Source of the DNA: UBA6544 sp038131165
Lineage (GTDB): Bacteria > Pseudomonadota > Alphaproteobacteria > UBA8366
Length of the DNA stretch: 64,000 nucleotides
NCBI GenBank assembly: GCA_038131165.1
Contig: JAYPOZ010000008.1
Span: 1-64,000, forward strand
Direction of reading: 5' to 3'
In this document: piece by piece, positions 26,106 to 35,312 of the stretch
How positions within the stretch are numbered: position 1 is the first letter of the stretch
Layout of the letters: every line of letters starts with the position of its first letter
Notes under the pieces: generated by a model
Told to the model about the DNA's origin: nothing
Databases searched by the model: none
What the model saw: only the letters and a program-made list of their open reading frames with translations
Translations under genes and position numbers: made by a program

Positions 26106-29100
26106 CTAGGCAGCGTCCTGAAGTTGTTCCGTCATGCTGTAAAGGCGGTCGCTCATGACACGGGCGATATGCGCCGCGACATGTGGACTGCCTTCGAGCA
26201 AGTCGAGGAACAGATCCTTCTTCAGCTCCAGTACGGTCACGTCCGTATTCGCGCGGACCGTGGCGGAACGGGGCTTCGTACTCAGCAATGCCATGTCTCC
26301 CACCAACTCGTTCTGCTCGAGGTGGTTGACGATGAGCTCTTCGTCTCCCTCTCCGATAATGATATCGACGGCGCCGTCGAGAATGACGTAGGCCGCGGTT
26401 CCGGGGTCGCCTTGATGGAACAGATCCTCGCCTTTGGCGTAAGTCAGACGCTCGCTGGTAAAGGCCAGCAGCTTGAGCCGCGAGGGATCCATTTCGGAAA
26501 AGAGGGGCACTTGTCCCAAAGCGGAAATTTCCGCATTGAGGATGGTGCCGCCGTCTTCGACATCGCTCTCGACTGCACCGACGGCGGACGGCAACGGTGC
26601 CTCCTGCTCCGAAATGCGTTCTTCGATACGGCCGTTGCGAAGGACCAGTACTTGGTCGAACTCGCTCGCGTCCGGCATTTCGCTGTCGATCCAGATGATG
26701 GTCGTCTCCGGTAGCAGCGCGTTGATTTTCAATCGGATGCGGTCGCGAGTCTCCCGGTCGTGAGCGCTCAGAGCTTCGTTGATCACCAGGATTTCCGGTC
26801 GTTTCACGATGCTGCGCAGTAACACGATGCTTTGGCGCGCCGCCAAAGGTATCCGCCGTCCGCCAATTCCAACGTCGAAGTCCGCGGCCGCAAGCACGAC
26901 CTCGGTTGTCAAATCCATCTCGTCGAGCACGTCGCGAAGGATTTGATCGACCTTCTCTTCCGCCTGCGGCCTTCCGGCGTTGACGCGGCCCATGATAAGA
27001 TTGGATCGAAGCGGAAGCTGTGAGTTGAATTCCTCGGGATTGAAGAAGGAAATCGCATCCCGCCGATCTTCCGGAAGCTGATCCCGGAATCGGCGCCGAG
27101 CGTCCAGAATGCGCGACTGCATATCGTCATCGATATGGCCGAGGCGATGGCGTTCCACAACCAATTCGAACGTCAACGAAATAAGGCGGGCATTATCCTC
27201 TTCGTTCAACGCATCGTTCCCGTCGCGTTTCGCCAGAGCGACAATTCGTTTCAATTCCTGTAAGGAATCGTCGTCGACGAAATTGAACTGCTCGAAGATC
27301 GGAGCATCCGACGACATACCGTCGAACATATCGATCAGAGTGGCGGCAACTTGAAGGCCGATGTCCCGGAACCTGTTCGTCAGATCGCAGGCATCCAAAA
27401 TCGAGCGAACGAAATCGTTGCCGCCAAGGTTCTTGAGCGAGAACTGTCCGTCGACCGAAACGCCGAAAATCAGGTTCGCACCGACGGTTGCACTGACATT
27501 GTACTCGTCGAAATCGAACGGATGGATAAGGTCGGCCAGGGTGCTGTCGTCCCGCATGCGCTCCAGGACGCGATGCCGCGCACGTACGATATTGGCAGCC
27601 AGTTCCGGATTCGCATCGGCATCGATGGTCATGTTCATGGCGCGGCCATACATGAAATCTTCGAGTTCGACCGCATGCAGCGTTTGATACCACCAAGCCA
27701 ATAATTCCTCGTGGCTGGAGACCCTGGCATCGCCATAGTCGATCCATTCGGCTTGAATGTCGTGGGCGCTGTTGCCCGAGGAGGCGGCTTCAATGCGGTC
27801 TTTTTCGCGTTCAGGGTCGTCATCCGGAAGGACGACCGGCTGATGTTTCAGGCCGTAGAACACATTGTAGCCGATGGTGCCGTCGAACACGTAGGAATCG
27901 GGGCCGGCATAGCCGACGCGCTTGCCGATCACCGCCTCGTGCAACTGAGTGTAATCGTGCTCCCCGACCGAGATGCGTCCCTGCGACGGTTGAAGCAGCC
28001 GGGTAAGGAGATGCGCCAGGTTGTCTCTACCGCTGCCGCCAGCGACGACGGCGATTCGGCTGCCGGGCGGCGCGTCGAAGGAAATGCCGTCGAGCGACTT
28101 TACGCCGTCCTCGTCTGAAATGGAAACATTGCTTACGGCCAACCCGGCTCCCAGGTTTGGAATTGTCTCGGGCCGATCCGTCAACAAGAGCGATTCGGGT
28201 ATCATATCGGCCGGATCGAACTGTTCGGTCACCTGCTGGTATTTGATTTTTGCGTCCATCATCCGCTGGTAGTACTTCAGCAATTCCTTCCAGGGCTGCA
28301 TCAGCTGGCTATAGGCGCCGAGAACGGCGACCAGCTGCCCGATATCGAGCTTGCCTTCGAGAATGAGCACGCCGCCCACCGAATAGAACAGCAGCGGCGT
28401 CAGCTTCAGCAGGAAATTATTGAGGAACTTCAGGAACGCCTTGTTCTGATAGATCTTCATGCGGACTTTGAAGATTCCGGTCAGGTGATGCGTGAAATCC
28501 GCCAGGGAGAACGCCGCCGTGTCGTGAGTATGGATGTCGTTGACGCCGGAAACCGCTTCGCTGATGCGTCCCGCGACACCCCGGATGCGGACCACGCGTT
28601 CCTTGGCCAGGAGATTTATTCGCTTTTGCAGTTTCGGGATGATGTAGGCTTGCAGCGGAATGATCGAAATGCTCGCCAGACCCATAATCGGGTCCTGGAC
28701 GAAGACAAAGACGAGGACGGTCAGCATGGTGCCGCCTTGAAAAAGCGGCAGTTCGACGGCGTCCGCGAAGAATTGGCTGAACGGCTCGACCTCAGCGGTG
28801 ATCATCGAAGTGATTTCGCCTTGCGAAGTCTTTTGAAACTGCTTGAGCGGGAAACGGTGGATGCGTTCGAAGAGTTGATAGCGCAAGCGGCGCAGGAGGC
28901 GCTCCGAGGTAATGCCCTTAAAGACGAACAGCGACATCATGATGCCGCCGTTCACGATCAGGAGGATGAGAAAGAGACCGCACAGCGTCAGCAGATATTC
29001 CTGCTGATCGAATTCGATTCCGAGATAAGTGCGCGGAAAAGGGATGGCATCGGGTTTCGAGCCCAGGGCATCGTTGACGATAATCTTCGGTAGTTCCAGC

Positions 29101-29201
29101 GAGTAGTAGAGAAGCGGAAAAGATGCGACCGTCACGCACAGAATGACGAGCTGATATCCCCGACTATAACGCCAGATAAAACCGTAAAGTCCCTTTTCCA
29201 C
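26106..29201 (-). CDS. ABC-exporter-like fusion: TM domain, degenerate split nucleotide-binding domain, cNMP-binding domain
   Basis: A 1031-residue protein. Residues ~15-320 form a six-helix type I exporter TM domain with the usual coupling segment RLRYQLFERIHRFPL. Residues ~355-450 start an ABC domain, but the P-loop reads AGGSGRDNLAHLL (Lys and Ser/Thr replaced) and the Q-loop YAGPDSYVFDGTI lacks Gln. About 330 acidic, helical residues (450-780) follow. The second half resumes as GIGGRRIPLAARQSIVLL (no LSGGQ), ILVINEALSAHD (Walker B Asp to Asn, Glu kept) and WIDSEM (no H-loop His). Residues ~895-1010 are a cNMP-binding domain (LFHQGDPGTAAYVILDG, GDMALLSTKPRSATVRA). ATP hydrolysis is doubtful; a cyclic-nucleotide-controlled scaffold or channel is possible. 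Confidence 0.88.
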   Translation of the reverse strand: MEKGLYGFIWRYSRGYQLVILCVTVASFPLLYYSLELPKIIVNDALGSKPDAIPFPRTYLGIEFDQQEYLLTLCGLFLILLIVNGGIMMSLFVFKGITSERLLRRLRYQLFERIHRFPLKQFQKTSQGEITSMITAEVEPFSQFFADAVELPLFQGGTMLTVLVFVFVQDPIMGLASISIIPLQAYIIPKLQKRINLLAKERVVRIRGVAGRISEAVSGVNDIHTHDTAAFSLADFTHHLTGIFKVRMKIYQNKAFLKFLNNFLLKLTPLLFYSVGGVLILEGKLDIGQLVAVLGAYSQLMQPWKELLKYYQRMMDAKIKYQQVTEQFDPADMIPESLLLTDRPETIPNLGAGLAVSNVSISDEDGVKSLDGISFDAPPGSRIAVVAGGSGRDNLAHLLTRLLQPSQGRISVGEHDYTQLHEAVIGKRVGYAGPDSYVFDGTIGYNVFYGLKHQPVVLPDDDPEREKDRIEAASSGNSAHDIQAEWIDYGDARVSSHEELLAWWYQTLHAVELEDFMYGRAMNMTIDADANPELAANIVRARHRVLERMRDDSTLADLIHPFDFDEYNVSATVGANLIFGVSVDGQFSLKNLGGNDFVRSILDACDLTNRFRDIGLQVAATLIDMFDGMSSDAPIFEQFNFVDDDSLQELKRIVALAKRDGNDALNEEDNARLISLTFELVVERHRLGHIDDDMQSRILDARRRFRDQLPEDRRDAISFFNPEEFNSQLPLRSNLIMGRVNAGRPQAEEKVDQILRDVLDEMDLTTEVVLAAADFDVGIGGRRIPLAARQSIVLLRSIVKRPEILVINEALSAHDRETRDRIRLKINALLPETTIIWIDSEMPDASEFDQVLVLRNGRIEERISEQEAPLPSAVGAVESDVEDGGTILNAEISALGQVPLFSEMDPSRLKLLAFTSERLTYAKGEDLFHQGDPGTAAYVILDGAVDIIIGEGDEELIVNHLEQNELVGDMALLSTKPRSATVRANTDVTVLELKKDLFLDLLEGSPHVAAHIARVMSDRLYSMTEQLQDAA

Positions 29202-29582
29202 CGTTCAAATCCTCTCATGGTCAAGACGGAACGCCGTCAAAAGATAATGACGCGCGAGCTGGGGTTGCCCAGTGCCGATTTTCGGTATGGTACGAATACG
29301 ACAGAATGCATTAGCGGTCGCGCGTCTGGTCACATGGATCCCAGTCGAGCGTCGCCAAAGGTCTGTATCCGTCAAACTCCCCAAAATGTAGCGTCAATCA
29401 TATGAATCAATCGCAAGATTAGACAACCAAACAAGGCGTGGTAGGGCATCGGCAGGTTGCCAGTTTCGGGCCTTCGGCAATAAATATGGACGTCTTAGGC
29501 TTGGAAATCTCCCAAATATTCCGGAACTGAGTTACACTTAATAAAAAAGACGGAGTAACCTCAAACCAGACTGAGGGACGTC
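29202..29582. other. 381-base intergenic region between divergent genes
   Basis: Spacer between the ABC-like fusion gene (minus strand) and the GYD gene (plus strand). It is clearly more AT-rich than its surroundings, especially 29400-29560, and must hold promoters for both genes, but no single well-spaced -35/-10 pair stands out. No convincing small gene or hairpin terminator is visible. Confidence 0.5.
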
Positions 29583-29873
29583 ATGCCGATATATATTAGC
29601 TTAGTGAACTATACCGAGTCGGGTCTGCGCGACATTAAGAAATCGCCGGATCGGTTGGCGGCGGCTCGCCGCGAGGCCAAGGAATTAGGGGGCACAATCG
29701 ATAAAGTGTACCTGACAATGGGCGATTTTGATTTAATGACGATCGCCGATTTTCCGGACGATGCGACGGCGGCGACCTTTGCGCTGCGTCTCGGCGCGCA
29801 AGGAAATGCGCGCACAAAAACCATGAAAGCCTTCCCCGAGGAAGCTTTCATAGAAATCGTCAAGGCGATCTAG
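29583..29873 (+). CDS. GYD-domain protein
   Basis: A 96-residue protein matching the small GYD family (PF08734): N-terminal YISLVNYTESGLRDIKKSP, central LTMGDFDLMTIADFPDD (the equivalent of the GYD strand, here MGDFD) and C-terminal RTKTMKAFPEEAFIEIV. The fold is a ferredoxin-like alpha/beta sandwich, and the function is unknown. It is followed 12 bases later by the convergent indolepyruvate oxidoreductase gene. The start ATG follows ACTGAGGGACGTC. Confidence 0.9.
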   Translation: MPIYISLVNYTESGLRDIKKSPDRLAAARREAKELGGTIDKVYLTMGDFDLMTIADFPDDATAATFALRLGAQGNARTKTMKAFPEEAFIEIVKAI

Positions 29874-29885
29874 AACAGCGCAACG

Positions 29886-32800
29886 TCACTCGGCGGCGAC
29901 GTCAGATTTCGCCTGTGGGTTCCTGAATTCTGCCAGTAGTTCGATTTCACGCGCTTTGGCCTCGGAGATGCTTTTCTCCTTGATATGTCCGTAGCCTCGG
30001 ATTTGTTCCGGCAGGGAGGCGATTTCGACGGCGACGCCATGATTTGCCGGCGTCAGGTCGCGCAGCAGGCTTTCGGTCGTCGCCTCGTATTCTTTTATCA
30101 GCTGACGTTCCCGCTTGCGTTCTTGGGTATATCCAAAGGCGTCCAGCGGCGTTCCCCGCAAAATTTTCAGGCGCGCTAAGGCACGAAACGCCGGCAGAAT
30201 CCATTCCCCGACTTCCATCTTTCTAGGTACGCCCGTATCCGGGTCGCGCCGGGCAAACATCGGCGGCGCCAGATGGAACTTCAGTTTATACCCTGGCTCG
30301 AACTTATCGCCGACTTCCGCCAGGAAATCCGTTTCCGTATGCAGCCGGGCAACTTCGTACTCGTCCTTATAGGCGAGCAATTTGAAATAGTAGCGGGCGA
30401 CCGCCAGTGTCAACGCTTCGGCACCCTGCACGCGATGTGCCTCGGACGTCTGTACCTTCACGACAAAGTCCTTATAGCGCCGCGCGAGCGCCCGGCCTTG
30501 ATACCCGGTGAGGAAGTCGACGCGGCGCTCAACATGACTTACGAGAGTATCCGCTTGCTTTGGTTCGTCGATGCCGACGTCTTCGTCGCTGCTCGCCATC
30601 TTTCGGACAAGCGCCAGATCGTGTGCAGCCCGCCGGCCCCAGGTAAAGGCCTGCTTGTTCGCTTCGACCGCCACACCATTCAGCTCAATGGCCTGGAAGA
30701 GCGCCTCGCGCGAGACCGGCACGAGGCCCTTTTGCCAGGCGCAGCCGAGCATGAACATGTTGCTGGCGATCGAGTTACCCAGCAATTCGGTTGCAAGCTT
30801 GGTCGCTTCGAGAAAATCCGTCCTGTCGCTGCCGACGACTTTTGCGATGGTTTGGTGCAGTTCGTCGCCTGGAAAAGACATATCGGGATCGCGGGTGAAA
30901 TCGCCTGTGATCGTCTCGTGACTGTTCACGACGGCACGGGTCGTGCCGGGCGCGACTTTGGAAAGCGCGTCGAAACCGGCCGCGGTGACGATATCGCAGC
31001 CCAGCATCATATCGGCGCCGCCCGCCGCGATCCGCACCGCGTGCAGATCTTCCGGACGATCTGCGATCCGGATATGGGTGAGCACGGCACCGCCCTTCTG
31101 CGCCAGGCCAACCATGTCCAACACCGAACAGCCCTTGCCTTCGATATGGGCCGCCATGGCGACAATGGCGCCGATCGTCACCACGCCGGTCCCGCCGATG
31201 CCGGTGACCAGCATTCCAAAAGGTTCCGCCGTGCCGGGGAGGACCGGTTCCGGCAGAGCCTCGAAAATATCGGGAACCGAGATTTCCTGGCCCGACGTCC
31301 GGGGCTTTTTCAGGTCTGTGCCATGGACGGTCACGAAACTGGGGCAGAAGCCGTTTACGCAAGAATAATCCTTGTTGCAGCTCGATTGGTCGATGGTTCT
31401 CTTGCGGCCGAATTCCGTTTCCTTCGGCACGACCGAGAGGCAATTCGATTTAACCGAGCAATCACCGCACCCTTCGCAAACCAGATCGTTGATCATCACG
31501 CGCTTGAGGGGGTCCGGAAAGGTGCCGCGCCGGCGGCGGCGGCGTTTCTCCGCGGCACAGGTCTGGTCGTAGACGAACACGGTCACGCCCTTTTCGGTGC
31601 GCAACTCCTTCTGCACCTTCATCAAATCGTCGCGGTGGAAAATCTTGGTGCCTTTGGCGAATCCCGCGTCGCTCGGATATTTGTCCGGCTCGTCGGTTAC
31701 GACGACGACCCGCGTGGCGCCTTCCGCCATCATCTGTTGCGTGATGCGCGGCACGGTCAACGGCCCGTCGTGGGGTTGTCCGCCGGTCATCGCGACGGCG
31801 TCGTTGAACAGAATCTTATAGGTCATGTTCACGCCGGCGGCGATGGATTGCCGGATCGCCATCAAGCCGGAGTGATAGTAGGTGCCGTCGCCGATATTGG
31901 CGAAGACATGCTCTTCGTCGGTAAAGGGCGAGATGCCGACCCAGGGAACTCCCTCCGCCCCCATATGGGTGAAGGTTGCGGTGTTTCGCTCCATCCACTG
32001 CGCCATGAAATGGCAGCCGATTCCCGACAAAGCCCGGCTGCCGTCCGGCACCTTGGTCGAGGAGTTGTGCGGACAGCCGGAACAGAAATAAGGCGTCCGC
32101 TGGAACCCTTCGGCATTGCTTTGCAAGGCCTGTTCCTGGGATTCAAGATATTTGACCCGGTCGTCGAGCTGACGGCTGGTATGGAATTGGGTCAGCCGCT
32201 TGGCGATCACGCGCGCGATCTGCGTGGGCGTCAGCTCGCCGATCGACGGCAGAATCCATTCGCCCGCCTCGTCGAATTTTCCGATCACCCGCGGCCGCCG
32301 GTCCGCGCGCCAATTGTAGAGTTGTTCCTTCAGCTGATTTTCGATCAGCGCGCGCTTCTCCTCGACGACCAGCACTTCCTCCAGGCCTTCACAGAACTGG
32401 CGAATGCCCTCGCGCTCGAGCGGCCAGGTCATGCCCACCTTGTAAATCGATAGACCGATGGCGCGGGCGTAATCCTCGTTAATGCCCAGTTCTTCGAGCG
32501 CTTGGCGCACGTCCAGATAGGACTTGCCGCAGGTCACGATGCCGAAACGCCGGTTGGGGCCGTCCAGCACGGCCTTGTCCAGTTTGTTGGCCCGCGCGAA
32601 CGCCAGGACCGCGTTGATCTTGTAGCGGTGAAGCCGTTCCTCCATTTCCAGCGGAGTATCCGGATAGCGGATGCTCAATCCCCCTTCCGGCATCGCGAAA
32701 TCGTCGGGCCGGCGAATATCGACCCGGTGCGGATCGACATAGACAGAGGCCGAACTGTCGACCGTCTCGGCGATCAATTTGAACGCCGTCCAGCACCCGG

Positions 32801-33377
32801 AATAGCGCGACATCGCCCAGCCGTAGAGGCCGAGATCGAGAAATTCCTGGACACCTGCGGGATTCAGGACCGGGATCATCGCGTCCATGAACGCATATTC
32901 CGTCTGATGCGCGGTTGTCGACGATTTGCAGGTATGGTCGTCGCCCGCCAGCAAGAGGACACCGCCCGTCGGCGAAGAGCCGAACAGATTACCGTGCCGC
33001 AGAATATCGCCGGAACGGTCGACGCCGGGGCCCTTCGCGTACCACATGGAAAAGACGCCGTCGTAATTGGCGCCGATCGACATGTCCAACTGCTGCGTGC
33101 CCAAGATGGCGGTCGCCGCGAGATCTTCGTTGACGCCCGGCTGGAAACGGATGTGGTGCTTCTCGAGAAAGGCCTTGGCTTGCCAGAGCTGCTGGTCGAC
33201 CAGGCCGAGCGGCGATCCGCGGTAACCGGATATGAAGCAGCCGGTATTCAGCCCCGCGGCTTCGTCGCGGCGGCGCTGCATCATCGGCAGGCGGACCAGG
33301 GCTTGCGTACCCGTCAGGAAGACTCGGCCTGATTCCAAGGCGTACTTATCGTCGAGAGAAACGGGCGCAAGCGCCAT
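29886..33377 (-). CDS. Indolepyruvate:ferredoxin oxidoreductase, fused single-chain form
   Basis: A 1163-residue enzyme that decarboxylates aryl pyruvates from aromatic amino acids to acyl-CoA, reducing ferredoxin. The N-terminal thiamine-enzyme part has GCFISGYRGSPLGLVDQQLW and the TPP-site segment NIGDGTYYHSGL; the central cysteine-rich part (CEGCGDCSVKSNC and CNKDYSCVNGFCPSF) binds iron-sulfur clusters; the C-terminal third is the gamma/beta-type domain beginning MLVTGIGGTGVVTIGAI. The fused form is typical of aerobic proteobacteria. ATG 33377 is preceded by GGGGATGG. Confidence 0.95.
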   Translation of the reverse strand: MALAPVSLDDKYALESGRVFLTGTQALVRLPMMQRRRDEAAGLNTGCFISGYRGSPLGLVDQQLWQAKAFLEKHHIRFQPGVNEDLAATAILGTQQLDMSIGANYDGVFSMWYAKGPGVDRSGDILRHGNLFGSSPTGGVLLLAGDDHTCKSSTTAHQTEYAFMDAMIPVLNPAGVQEFLDLGLYGWAMSRYSGCWTAFKLIAETVDSSASVYVDPHRVDIRRPDDFAMPEGGLSIRYPDTPLEMEERLHRYKINAVLAFARANKLDKAVLDGPNRRFGIVTCGKSYLDVRQALEELGINEDYARAIGLSIYKVGMTWPLEREGIRQFCEGLEEVLVVEEKRALIENQLKEQLYNWRADRRPRVIGKFDEAGEWILPSIGELTPTQIARVIAKRLTQFHTSRQLDDRVKYLESQEQALQSNAEGFQRTPYFCSGCPHNSSTKVPDGSRALSGIGCHFMAQWMERNTATFTHMGAEGVPWVGISPFTDEEHVFANIGDGTYYHSGLMAIRQSIAAGVNMTYKILFNDAVAMTGGQPHDGPLTVPRITQQMMAEGATRVVVVTDEPDKYPSDAGFAKGTKIFHRDDLMKVQKELRTEKGVTVFVYDQTCAAEKRRRRRRGTFPDPLKRVMINDLVCEGCGDCSVKSNCLSVVPKETEFGRKRTIDQSSCNKDYSCVNGFCPSFVTVHGTDLKKPRTSGQEISVPDIFEALPEPVLPGTAEPFGMLVTGIGGTGVVTIGAIVAMAAHIEGKGCSVLDMVGLAQKGGAVLTHIRIADRPEDLHAVRIAAGGADMMLGCDIVTAAGFDALSKVAPGTTRAVVNSHETITGDFTRDPDMSFPGDELHQTIAKVVGSDRTDFLEATKLATELLGNSIASNMFMLGCAWQKGLVPVSREALFQAIELNGVAVEANKQAFTWGRRAAHDLALVRKMASSDEDVGIDEPKQADTLVSHVERRVDFLTGYQGRALARRYKDFVVKVQTSEAHRVQGAEALTLAVARYYFKLLAYKDEYEVARLHTETDFLAEVGDKFEPGYKLKFHLAPPMFARRDPDTGVPRKMEVGEWILPAFRALARLKILRGTPLDAFGYTQERKRERQLIKEYEATTESLLRDLTPANHGVAVEIASLPEQIRGYGHIKEKSISEAKAREIELLAEFRNPQAKSDVAAE

Positions 33378-33683
33378 GTTGCCATCCCCAAAATGCCGTC
33401 AGAGTGAGATTAGAAGGGTACCTTGTGTCGCCGCGAATTCAAATCTAATAGGGGTCGTTGCGATGGATTCGTAACAATTATGCGTGTAATGCGCGGCGGA
33501 AACGGAATTATTGCGGGGCGAGGCCTGTTCCGGACACGAAAGGGAAAGCGCCCTGCGAAGGAGGCAGTCGAATATTTCTTCGGATACCTCTTGTTCCAAT
33601 GAATATGATGGAGTTTGTAAAGTCTTGAGGGAGGGTGACGGGCGCGAAGAGCGACGTGTCGAGTCTCAAGTTGGGGAGCATTC
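33378..33683. other. 306-base intergenic region between divergent genes
   Basis: Spacer between the indolepyruvate oxidoreductase gene (minus strand) and the CBS-domain gene (plus strand). It contains a modestly AT-rich segment at about 33440-33520 and 33590-33625 that could hold promoters. No small ORF with coding character and no hairpin terminator is seen. TTGGGGAGC directly precedes the CBS gene and may act as its ribosome-binding site. Confidence 0.5.
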
Positions 33684-34136
33684 ATGCAGGTAAGACAATT
33701 GTTGGCCGGCAATCGGGGGCCGGTGGAAACGACCACGCCGGCGACGGTCATCCACGAAGTCGCCAAGATTTTGCGGAATAAAAAGATCGGTCTGGTTGTG
33801 GTGTCGGGGGAGAAAGGTGCAATCGCCGGCGTGTTGTCGGAGCGCGATATTATCCGCGGATTGGCTGATCGGGGTGCCGGTATCGTCGAGACGACCGTCT
33901 CGGAATTGATGACGCGGGATGTGCTGACGTGCCTGCCGAGCGACGATACCGCCGCTGTATTGCGTCGGATGTGGATCAACAATATCCGCCATATGCCGGT
34001 CGTCGAGGATGGGGAGCTCGTCGGCATTCTGAGCGTCAGGGACTTGCTGAAATCCATTACTCAGGAAGGCGGCGCCCGCGCCAGGGATATTCTGATCGAG
34101 GTCCTTCGGGAGGGCCGCTATTATCCAGGTACTTGA
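33684..34136 (+). CDS. Two-CBS-domain protein
   Basis: The 150-residue protein is a tandem CBS pair: the first unit ends LVVVSGEKGAIAGVLSERDIIRGLA, the second includes VSELMTRDVLTCLPSDDTA and HMPVVEDGELVGILSVRDLLK. Such stand-alone Bateman modules bind adenine nucleotides and regulate partners; no partner is fused here. Soluble and cytoplasmic. Divergent from the indolepyruvate oxidoreductase. Confidence 0.93.
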   Translation: MQVRQLLAGNRGPVETTTPATVIHEVAKILRNKKIGLVVVSGEKGAIAGVLSERDIIRGLADRGAGIVETTVSELMTRDVLTCLPSDDTAAVLRRMWINNIRHMPVVEDGELVGILSVRDLLKSITQEGGARARDILIEVLREGRYYPGT

Positions 34137-34248
34137 ATTCCGTCGTCCGCGGCGCGGTTCGTTTTCCGGCCGCCGGTCATCAAGGGGATGATTTTCCCTG
34201 CCAGACGCGCTATATGGGCGCAGCTCGTTTTACCTTGAAGAGAAATCA

Positions 34249-35226
34249 ATGGCCGTTCTACTCACCGGCGGTGCCGGATTCATCGGATACCATACGGCCG
34301 AAGCGCTCCTGGAACGGGGCGAGCGCGTCGTCGCGGTCGATAATCTAAACGATTATTACGATGTGTCGTTGAAACAGGCACGGCTCGCGAGGCTTGAACG
34401 CCACGATGGGTTTTCGTTCCACCGAATCGATATCGCCGATCGCACGGCCATGGAGACCCTGGCGGCGGCGAATCCGGATATCGACGGCATCGTCCATCTC
34501 GCGGCGCAGGCCGGCGTTCGGTATTCCCTGGAGAATCCCTACGCCTATGTCGAAACCAATCTCGTCGGTCAGATCGTGATGCTTGAGGTCGCGCGGCATC
34601 TGTCCGGCTTGAAGCACATGGTCTATGCCAGCTCCTCCTCCGTCTATGGCGGCAACGAGAAACTGCCGTTCGCGCTCGAGGATCGGGTCGATATGCCGGT
34701 CTCGCTTTATGCGGCGACCAAGCGCGCCGACGAACTGATGGGGCATTGCTACAGCCATCTCTATCGAATTCCGATGACGGGGTTGCGCTTCTTCACGGTC
34801 TATGGCCGCTGGGGCCGCCCGGACATGGCCGCGTTCCTGTTTACCAAGGCGATCCTCGAGGGGCGGCCCATCGACGTGTTCAACAATGGCGACATGAAGC
34901 GCGACTTCACGCATGTCAGCGACATTGTTCTCGGCATCCTCGCTTGTCTCGACCGGCCGCCGGCAGATGTCGGTGCCGCCCCGCACAAGCTCTACAATCT
35001 CGGCAACAACAAACCCGAATCCCTGATGCGCTTTATCGAGCTGATCGAACGGTCGAGCAATCATAAGGCCGAAATCGCGTTCAAGCCGATGCAGCCGGGC
35101 GATGTGAAGGAGACGTTCGCCGATATCGAAGCGAGCCGCCGCGATTTGGGGTTTGCGCCGAAGACGCCCATCGACGAAGGGATACCGGATTTCGTCGAAT
35201 GGTATCGCGAGTATCACGGCGTCTGA
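34249..35226 (+). CDS. NAD-dependent epimerase, UDP-glucuronate 4-epimerase type
   Basis: The 325-residue extended SDR has the NAD loop LLTGGAGFIGYHTAEALL, the VDNLNDYYDVSLKQARL segment typical of UDP-GlcA 4-epimerases, HLAAQAGVRYSLENP, catalytic Ser in ASSSSVYGGN and the YAATK motif, then RFFTVYGRWGRPDMA. It would produce UDP-galacturonate for surface polysaccharide. It is not in an operon with other glycan genes but is about 9 kb from the glycosyltransferase cluster. Confidence 0.9.
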   Translation: MAVLLTGGAGFIGYHTAEALLERGERVVAVDNLNDYYDVSLKQARLARLERHDGFSFHRIDIADRTAMETLAAANPDIDGIVHLAAQAGVRYSLENPYAYVETNLVGQIVMLEVARHLSGLKHMVYASSSSVYGGNEKLPFALEDRVDMPVSLYAATKRADELMGHCYSHLYRIPMTGLRFFTVYGRWGRPDMAAFLFTKAILEGRPIDVFNNGDMKRDFTHVSDIVLGILACLDRPPADVGAAPHKLYNLGNNKPESLMRFIELIERSSNHKAEIAFKPMQPGDVKETFADIEASRRDLGFAPKTPIDEGIPDFVEWYREYHGV

Positions 35227-35312
35227 AAACCGAATTTCTGCGTTTGCCGAGGGACTTCTTCCCGATACGCGCTAAATCCATCTCAGGAATTGGCCGATAG
35301 GGAGAAAAGGCG

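Noticed and set aside
30273..32453. 726-codon plus-strand frame opposite the indolepyruvate oxidoreductase gene
   Set aside because: No motif and biased composition; the opposite strand encodes a clear enzyme.
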